9,064 bases of DNA from an uncultured Collinsella sp. Lineage in GTDB: Bacteria > Actinomycetota > Coriobacteriia > Coriobacteriales > Coriobacteriaceae. The notes under the pieces were generated by a model. The model had not been told where the DNA came from, did not search any database, and worked only from the letters and a program-made list of their open reading frames with translations. Positions 5,695-9,064 of the stretch are shown one piece after another. The position numbers were made by a program, and so were the translations under genes. Location: NCBI GenBank assembly GCA_902489945.1, contig CABUBZ010000072.1, positions 1-9,064 of the forward strand, in the 5' to 3' direction. Each line of letters opens with the position of its first letter. Within the stretch, counting starts at the first letter, position 1.

Positions 5695-5745
5695 TTGCAA
5701 TAACGGTTTGCTTGCAGCAACGGTTGAGCTGCAACAATTTTTTAT
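5695..5745 (+). repeat. Tandem 17-bp repeats
   Basis: TTGCAATAACGGTT (5695-5708) recurs as TTGCAGCAACGGTT (5712-5725), 12 of 14 bases identical at a 17-bp period. A third, weaker copy begins at 5729 (CTGCAACAATTTT). Parts of copies two and three also pair as the terminator at 5712-5743. They could be protein-binding sites. Confidence 0.45.
5712..5743 (+). terminator. Likely intrinsic terminator of nrdD
   Basis: TTGCAGC (5712-5718) pairs with GCTGCAA (5728-5734) over a 9-base loop. CAA and then TTTTTT (5738-5743) follow. The stem is short and not very GC-rich, so some read-through into nrdG is possible. If it works, nrdG needs its own promoter. Confidence 0.55.
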
Positions 5746-5747
5746 TG

Positions 5748-5806
5748 GACCTCGAACCCTATACTCGATGTTCGCTTCGTTCATTGAGTGTCGCTCGCGA
5801 GGGGTC
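5748..5806. repeat. Small imperfect palindrome
   Basis: ACTCGATG (5763-5770) pairs with CATTGAGT (5782-5789) with one wobble around an 11-base loop. Outside, GACCTCG near 5749 faces CGAGGGGTC near 5798-5806, with bulges. It directly adjoins, and slightly overlaps, the next inverted repeat. Confidence 0.35.
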
Positions 5807-5885
5807 TGGAGTATATCGTTCCGCCCGCAGTTTCGCAGGCCAAAGGCCGAGAATGTTTGAGGACGGAATGATATACTCCAGACCC
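5802..5885. repeat. Inverted repeat directly before nrdG
   Basis: The arms 5802-5823 and 5864-5885 are 22-base inverted copies, perfect except for a G-T pair (5818/5869). The 40-base loop holds a small hairpin GGCC-AAA-GGCC (5838-5848). The repeat ends 2 bases before the nrdG ribosome site. The right arm carries TGATATACT, so the repeat probably provides the nrdG promoter. In RNA the stem would sit just upstream of the start codon. Confidence 0.75.
5869..5877 (+). promoter_or_regulatory. Candidate extended -10 promoter of nrdG
   Basis: TGATATACT fits the extended -10 form TGnTATAnT, and no good -35 is visible. It lies in the right arm of the inverted repeat. Transcription would begin near 5884, leaving a leader of about 16 bases before the ATG at 5901. 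Confidence 0.45.
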
Positions 5886-5887
5886 TC

Positions 5888-5894
5888 AGGAAGG
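5888..5894 (+). promoter_or_regulatory. Ribosome binding site of nrdG
   Basis: AGGAAGG lies 6 bases before the ATG at 5901. It decides the start, because the frame is open upstream through the repeat to 5649. Confidence 0.8.
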
Positions 5895-5900
5895 TTACTT

Positions 5901-6482
5901 ATGAACTACGCGAACATTAAGTATTTCGACATTGCTGATGGGGAAGGCGTTCGTACTTCTCTGTTTGTGAGTGGGTGCCGTCGTGGGTGCAAGAACTGCT
6001 TTAACTCTGTCGCGTGGGACTTTGCTGCGGGCGAGCCCTTTGATCGCGCCGTCGAGGACAAGATTATCGAGAGCCTCGACCATCCCTTTATCGATGGTCT
6101 GACGATTCTGGGTGGCGAGCCCATGGAACCCGAGAACCAGGTGGGGCTCGTTGACTTTATTGAACGTGTGCGTGCGACTTATCCTGTGGAGTCGGGGAAG
6201 ACCATTTGGTGCTTTACCGGCGACGTGCTCGAGGAACTTATGCCGGGCGGTCGTCACCATACCGAGGTGACGGACCGCATTCTCGCCTGCCTCGATATGT
6301 TGGTGGACGGTCCGTTCGTTCAGGATCTGTACGATATCTCGTTGCGCTTTAGGGGCTCGAGTAACCAGCGCGTGATAGATATGAACGCCACGCGTGCCCG
6401 TGCCGAGCGTGAGAATGTTGTGCTTTGCGACGCCGTGGAGCTTTGGCGGGATGATCCGGTCTATTCGACCCATACAATGTAG
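5901..6482 (+). CDS. nrdG: Anaerobic ribonucleotide reductase activating protein (radical SAM)
   Basis: NrdG of 193 residues uses a [4Fe-4S] cluster and S-adenosylmethionine to generate the glycyl radical on NrdD (Gly718). The radical-SAM motif CxxxCxxC is C26-RRG-C30-KN-C33, in the normal N-terminal place just after the GEGVRTSLFVSG segment typical of NrdG-type activases. LGGEPM, the second SAM-binding element, follows at about residues 72-77. There are no extra ferredoxin domains, as usual for NrdG. Its length is slightly above that of short family members. The start has a strong AGGAAGG site. It stands alone behind its own likely promoter, separated from nrdD by repeats and a terminator. 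Assignment to NrdG rather than another glycyl-radical activase rests on the motif layout and the neighbouring nrdD. Confidence 0.95.
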   Translation: MNYANIKYFDIADGEGVRTSLFVSGCRRGCKNCFNSVAWDFAAGEPFDRAVEDKIIESLDHPFIDGLTILGGEPMEPENQVGLVDFIERVRATYPVESGKTIWCFTGDVLEELMPGGRHHTEVTDRILACLDMLVDGPFVQDLYDISLRFRGSSNQRVIDMNATRARAERENVVLCDAVELWRDDPVYSTHTM

Positions 6483-6483
6483 C

Positions 6484-6514
6484 TTGTGGCCGATGCCGGA
6501 GGGCGTGGTACCAT
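6484..6514 (+). promoter_or_regulatory. Candidate promoter of the folE operon
   Basis: TGGTACCAT (6506-6514) forms an extended -10 (TG-n-TACCAT). A -35-like TTGTGG lies at 6484-6489 with a long 19-base gap. It fits the 67-base space between nrdG and folE. The extended -10 is the stronger part. Confidence 0.45.
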
Positions 6515-6549
6515 AGCGCGAACGCGAAATCGAAAAAAGTGAGGCCCAG

Positions 6550-7107
6550 ATGGTCGATCAGGAAAAAGTCGAGACTGCCATTAAGCTGCTGCTTGAAGGT
6601 ATAGGCGAGGACCCAACTCGTGAGGGCCTGCTGGAGACCCCGGCGCGCGTTGCCCGTATGTATGGTGAGATCGCCGGCGGCATGGACCAGAGTGCCGAGG
6701 AGCACCTGTCCAAAACCTTTGCCGTCGCTTCGAACGATTTGGTTATCGAGCGCGACATTACGTTCTACTCGCTGTGCGAACATCATCTGCTGCCGTTTTA
6801 TGGCAAGGCCGCCATTGGTTATATCCCTAACGGTCGGGTGGCTGGGCTTTCCAAGCTCGCCCGCACGGTTGAGGTTTATGCCCGCCGTCTTCAGCTGCAG
6901 GAGCAACTGTGCGCACAGGTTGCCGATGCCCTCATGGATTATCTCGCTCCCCAGGGAGCGATTGTGCTGATGGAGGCCGAGCATATGTGCATGACGATGC
7001 GTGGCGTGCAAAAGCCCGGCACCAAGACCGTGACGCTTGCTCGCCGCGGCGTCTTTGAGACCGATCCCGCGCTCGAGGAGCGTTTCTTTAGGATGCTGGG
7101 CCGCTAA
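6550..7107 (+). CDS. folE: GTP cyclohydrolase I
   Basis: Converts GTP to 7,8-dihydroneopterin triphosphate and formate, the first step of the pterin branch of folate synthesis; a cytoplasmic homodecamer in known members. The 185 residues contain the family blocks in order: EDPTREGLLETPARVARMY (20-38), the zinc site C76-EH-H79, the active-site stretch AAIGYIPNGRVAGLSKLAR (87-105), and EAEHMCM with H145 and the third zinc ligand C147. This is the zinc-type FolE (type IA). Length is typical for bacterial FolE. GTGAGG lies 5 bases before the ATG. It is the first gene of an apparent three-gene operon; the next gene begins 2 bases after its stop. Confidence 0.97.
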   Translation: MVDQEKVETAIKLLLEGIGEDPTREGLLETPARVARMYGEIAGGMDQSAEEHLSKTFAVASNDLVIERDITFYSLCEHHLLPFYGKAAIGYIPNGRVAGLSKLARTVEVYARRLQLQEQLCAQVADALMDYLAPQGAIVLMEAEHMCMTMRGVQKPGTKTVTLARRGVFETDPALEERFFRMLGR

Positions 7108-7109
7108 CC

Positions 7110-7691
7110 ATGAGAGTCGTCAACGACTTTACATCGAAGACCGATGAGGGGACGTCGCGTCGCGGCTTTATGGCTTCGGGCCTGGCCCCCTTTGGTGCCA
7201 TGCCTCGCATTGATTACATTTGTGCCAACGGGCTGTTCCGGCGGCACCTGGGCAACATTGCACAGTTGGAATCGGGGCGTATCTTCTGCCGCCACGGTAT
7301 TGACCATCTGCTGGATGTCGCGCGCATTATGTGGATTAAGAATCTCGAGGAACAGCTCGAATTTGACCGCGAGGTCATCTATGCCACGGCACTTCTTCAC
7401 GATATCGGCAAAGATGAACAGTATGAATCGGGTATATCCCATGATGTTGCAAGCGAGCGCGTCGCTGATGCAATACTCGCCGGCATGCCCGATGACGTGG
7501 CGTTTGAGCCGGCCGATGCCGCAGCCATTAAGACGGCCATTCTGGGCCATCGAAAGCTGCGCGTGAACAGCCAACCGCTTGAGCGTCTGCTCTATGCAGC
7601 CGACAAAGCGTCGCGCGCATGCTTTGCATGCCCCGCGCGCAATGCTTGCAACTGGAGCGATGATAAAAAGAACCTGTCGATTCGCGTGTAG
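7110..7691 (+). CDS. HD-domain phosphohydrolase of folate clusters
   Basis: A 193-residue protein with the HD metal-binding signature: His62 and His66 (RHGIDH), H97-D98 in LLHDIGK, His111 in SGISHD, and the distal Asp165 in LLYAADKASR. Family members remove phosphate from nucleotides or similar compounds. The C-terminus has three cysteines (C171, C174, C180) in the pattern CxxC-x5-CNW, recalling HD proteins that sit in fol clusters of anaerobic Gram-positives. It starts 2 bases after folE and precedes folB, so it may act on the FolE product, dihydroneopterin triphosphate; that is inference. The ATG at 7110 has a poor ribosome site and may be translated by coupling. Family similarity starts near residue 31 (MPRIDYIC, ATG at 7200), so the first 30 residues are uncertain. 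Confidence 0.88.
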   Translation: MRVVNDFTSKTDEGTSRRGFMASGLAPFGAMPRIDYICANGLFRRHLGNIAQLESGRIFCRHGIDHLLDVARIMWIKNLEEQLEFDREVIYATALLHDIGKDEQYESGISHDVASERVADAILAGMPDDVAFEPADAAAIKTAILGHRKLRVNSQPLERLLYAADKASRACFACPARNACNWSDDKKNLSIRV

Positions 7692-7718
7692 CTAGTTTGC
7701 GCGGTCGGGGTTCTAAAC

Positions 7719-7725
7719 GAAGGAG
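7719..7725 (+). promoter_or_regulatory. Ribosome binding site of folB
   Basis: GAAGGAG lies 9 bases before the ATG at 7735. It supports the long form of FolB over an internal GTG start at 7837. Confidence 0.75.
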
Positions 7726-7734
7726 ACGATCGCG

Positions 7735-8220
7735 ATGAGTAACAAGAAACTGCCCGAGAATGCAACCAAGACTGAAGGCGCCGAGCTCGCCCGCCGTGGA
7801 AGGGGCGAAATATCCACCGCAACGGCGGTGCCTCACGTGAGCTATGACGATCTGCGCCATGCCGATCGCATTGTCATTGACGGCCTTGAGGTTTTTGCCA
7901 ACCATGGCGTGTATCCCGAGGAGAATGCGCTGGGTCAGAAGTTCATCGTTTCTCTGGTGCTCTATGCCGACTTGCGCGCGGCGGGGGAGCACGATAACCT
8001 GGATGCCTCGATTGACTACGGCTCGGTGTGCCACGATGTCGATGGCTATCTGCGCGAGCATACGTTTAAGCTCATCGAGGCGGCAGCCGAGGGTGTGGCC
8101 CAGATGCTGCTGCGTCGTTACCCCCTGCTGCTTGGCGTGCGTGTTAAGCTCGATAAGCCTTGGGCGCCCGTCGGTCTTCCCCTGGCAAGCTGCGGTGTCG
8201 AGATCGAGCGCGTGCGCTAG
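7735..8220 (+). CDS. folB: Dihydroneopterin aldolase
   Basis: Cleaves 7,8-dihydroneopterin to 6-hydroxymethyl-7,8-dihydropterin and glycolaldehyde in folate synthesis. The FolB fold covers about residues 43-160: DRIVIDGLEVFANHGVYPEE (44-63), with catalytic Glu63 before NALGQ, then DYGSVC (94-99), LIEAAAEGVA, and the catalytic Lys141 in KLDKPWAP. Usual FolB proteins are about 120 residues, while this one has 161 because of a polar N-terminal extension of roughly 42 residues without a recognised motif. The extension is backed by a good GAAGGAG site at the first ATG, though an in-frame GTG at 7837 could give a normal-sized protein. It is the last gene of the folE-HD-folB operon. folP and folK, often neighbours, are absent here. 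Confidence 0.95.
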   Translation: MSNKKLPENATKTEGAELARRGRGEISTATAVPHVSYDDLRHADRIVIDGLEVFANHGVYPEENALGQKFIVSLVLYADLRAAGEHDNLDASIDYGSVCHDVDGYLREHTFKLIEAAAEGVAQMLLRRYPLLLGVRVKLDKPWAPVGLPLASCGVEIERVR

Positions 8221-8226
8221 TCGGTT

Positions 8227-9003
8227 CTAATACGTCTCTATGGGCGGCTGCTTGAGTCGCTGAGACAGTGCTCTATTGTTGGGGCAGTACGTGTCGAGCA
8301 GGGTGTGAAACCGCCGATTGTGGCTTGGCTCGAGCAAGTGGACAAGCTCGTGGGCGACAACCATGTCGAGGCATTCGACGGGGTAGGCGGCGAGCTCGCG
8401 CGCGATGCGAATGGCGCCGGTTTTGGGTGTGCAGGAGCCCCAGCGCGTCTTCATGCTGCGCACGGAAACGCGGGAAACGGCGACACCCATTGCGATTTCG
8501 TATGCGTGCACCATATCGCGCAGCGCCGATGTGACCTCGGACGTATAAAGCTGGTCGATGTGGACTTGGAACTCATCGGACGTTAGGCCGTCGAGGGCCG
8601 TGCACTGCTTTGCCTGCGCGCGCCCACTTGGCTCATCGGTACCCATAAAACTTGCGAAGGTGGCCTGTTTGGGTCGCGGTGCGGGTGATGCAAAGTTGTG
8701 ATCGAGTGCATCCTGTACCGTGATGGGCTTGCCCCAAAGCGCAATGATGGACGAGGGACTGAGCGGCTCTTGCGCTGTCGCCTGACGTTGCTCACGTTGG
8801 GCAAGTCGGCTGATAATCCAGGCGCTGTTGCGCTTCACAAACGCTTCGATGCGCTCGCGGCTGGCGCCGAGCGGTGCGCTGGCGTGGACCTCGCCGCTCG
8901 ATGTGACGCGTAGGTTAAAGTTCTTGACGCGCTTTTTGGTAACGACGACGGGGATGAGCGTTCCATCCGGTCGGGATGCGGAAATCGTAAATTGCTGCGT
9001 CAA
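8227..9003 (-). CDS. YgjP-like zinc metallopeptidase (DUF45/WLM group)
   Basis: Predicted soluble zinc metallopeptidase of 258 residues from a TTG start. The core has TRWGSC (187-191), common in this family, then AHELVHLLEPSHNRRFH: H218-E219-xx-H222 is the zinc site and catalytic glutamate, with His228 and His233 as further candidates in the conserved tail. The N-terminus (about 10-75) carries the usual opening strand region and ENWI-like RNSAWI. A low-similarity, Ala/Pro-rich insert at about 75-145 separates the two parts. The TTG is chosen because GAAGGA lies 6 bases before it; an ATG at 9036 would add 11 residues but sits in a hairpin and lacks a ribosome site. It converges on folB with a gap of 6 bases. 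The cellular substrate is unknown. Confidence 0.9.
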   Translation of the reverse strand: MTQQFTISASRPDGTLIPVVVTKKRVKNFNLRVTSSGEVHASAPLGASRERIEAFVKRNSAWIISRLAQREQRQATAQEPLSPSSIIALWGKPITVQDALDHNFASPAPRPKQATFASFMGTDEPSGRAQAKQCTALDGLTSDEFQVHIDQLYTSEVTSALRDMVHAYEIAMGVAVSRVSVRSMKTRWGSCTPKTGAIRIARELAAYPVECLDMVVAHELVHLLEPSHNRRFHTLLDTYCPNNRALSQRLKQPPIETY

Positions 9004-9009
9004 ATGTGA

Positions 9010-9015
9010 TCCTTC
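9010..9015 (-). promoter_or_regulatory. Ribosome binding site for the TTG start of the metallopeptidase
   Basis: On the minus strand GAAGGA lies 6 bases before TTG (9003-9001). No comparable site precedes the upstream ATG at 9036. Confidence 0.65.
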
Positions 9016-9025
9016 AGATTGGGGA

Positions 9026-9061
9026 CGGGCCGGCATGTCGACCGCTCGGCATGCCGGCCCG
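9026..9061. repeat. Strong hairpin at the right edge
   Basis: GGGCCGGCATG (9027-9037) pairs perfectly with CATGCCGGCCC (9050-9060) over a 12-base loop, and C9026/G9061 adds a twelfth pair. On the minus strand no T run follows. On the plus strand the sequence ends at once, so a terminator for a gene reading rightward cannot be judged. It may be a repeat or the end of a terminator for the gene beyond the edge. Confidence 0.6.
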
Positions 9062-9064
9062 CTC

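Noticed and set aside
5384..5860. 158-codon frame across the nrdD end and the intergenic palindromes
   Set aside because: It overlaps nrdD in another frame and otherwise consists of inverted repeats.
9004..9036. ATG at 9036 as the metallopeptidase start
   Set aside because: It lies inside a 12-bp hairpin stem without a ribosome site, whereas GAAGGA precedes the TTG at 9003. Not fully excluded.

Overview
The window reads as chromosomal DNA from a GC-rich, anaerobic Gram-positive bacterium, most likely a gut actinobacterium of the Coriobacteriia, with Collinsella as my best guess. This rests on the actinobacterial-type GH13 alpha-glucosidase, purine-rich Shine-Dalgarno sites, an oxygen-sensitive class III ribonucleotide reductase, and many palindromic intergenic repeats. 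The genus is inferred from style, not proven.

Layout. Bases 1-590 hold no convincing gene apart from the alpha-glucosidase start at its right end. This stretch has a 50-bp 3' piece of tRNA-Gly cut off from its 5' half (15-64), a shorter second piece (228-251), an intrinsic terminator behind each, a block of small hairpins, a perfect 25-bp direct repeat and a 100-bp imperfect palindrome. It looks like an old tRNA integration locus colonised by short repeats. An alpha-glucosidase gene follows (591-2324). Next is a tRNA operon with a strong promoter, tRNA-Gly(GCC), tRNA-Val(GAC) and a terminator (2425-2663). About 590 bp without a clear gene then leads to nrdD (3253-5475). This gap contains tandem 12-bp repeats, a promoter carrying two NrdR-type boxes 32 bp apart, and a leader of about 220 nt.

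Between nrdD and its activase gene nrdG (5901-6482) lie 425 bp built from palindromes: a 35-bp-arm inverted repeat, a terminator formed by 17-bp tandem repeats, and another inverted repeat whose right arm carries a likely nrdG promoter. A folate operon follows: folE (6550), an HD-domain hydrolase (7110) and folB (7735-8220). The minus strand then carries a YgjP-type zinc metallopeptidase gene (8227-9003) converging on folB. A hairpin lies at the right edge.

How the genes work together. NrdD and NrdG form the anaerobic ribonucleotide reductase, which makes deoxynucleotides from ribonucleotides. Its promoter suits NrdR repression when (d)ATP is abundant. FolE and FolB catalyse the first and third steps of the pterin branch of folate synthesis. 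The HD hydrolase between them sits where a dihydroneopterin-triphosphate phosphatase is needed, so it is a candidate for that step. The alpha-glucosidase takes part in cytoplasmic use of oligosaccharides. I found no entirely new multigene system. The most unusual material is non-coding: the tRNA-derived scars, the repeat families and the NrdR-controlled leader.
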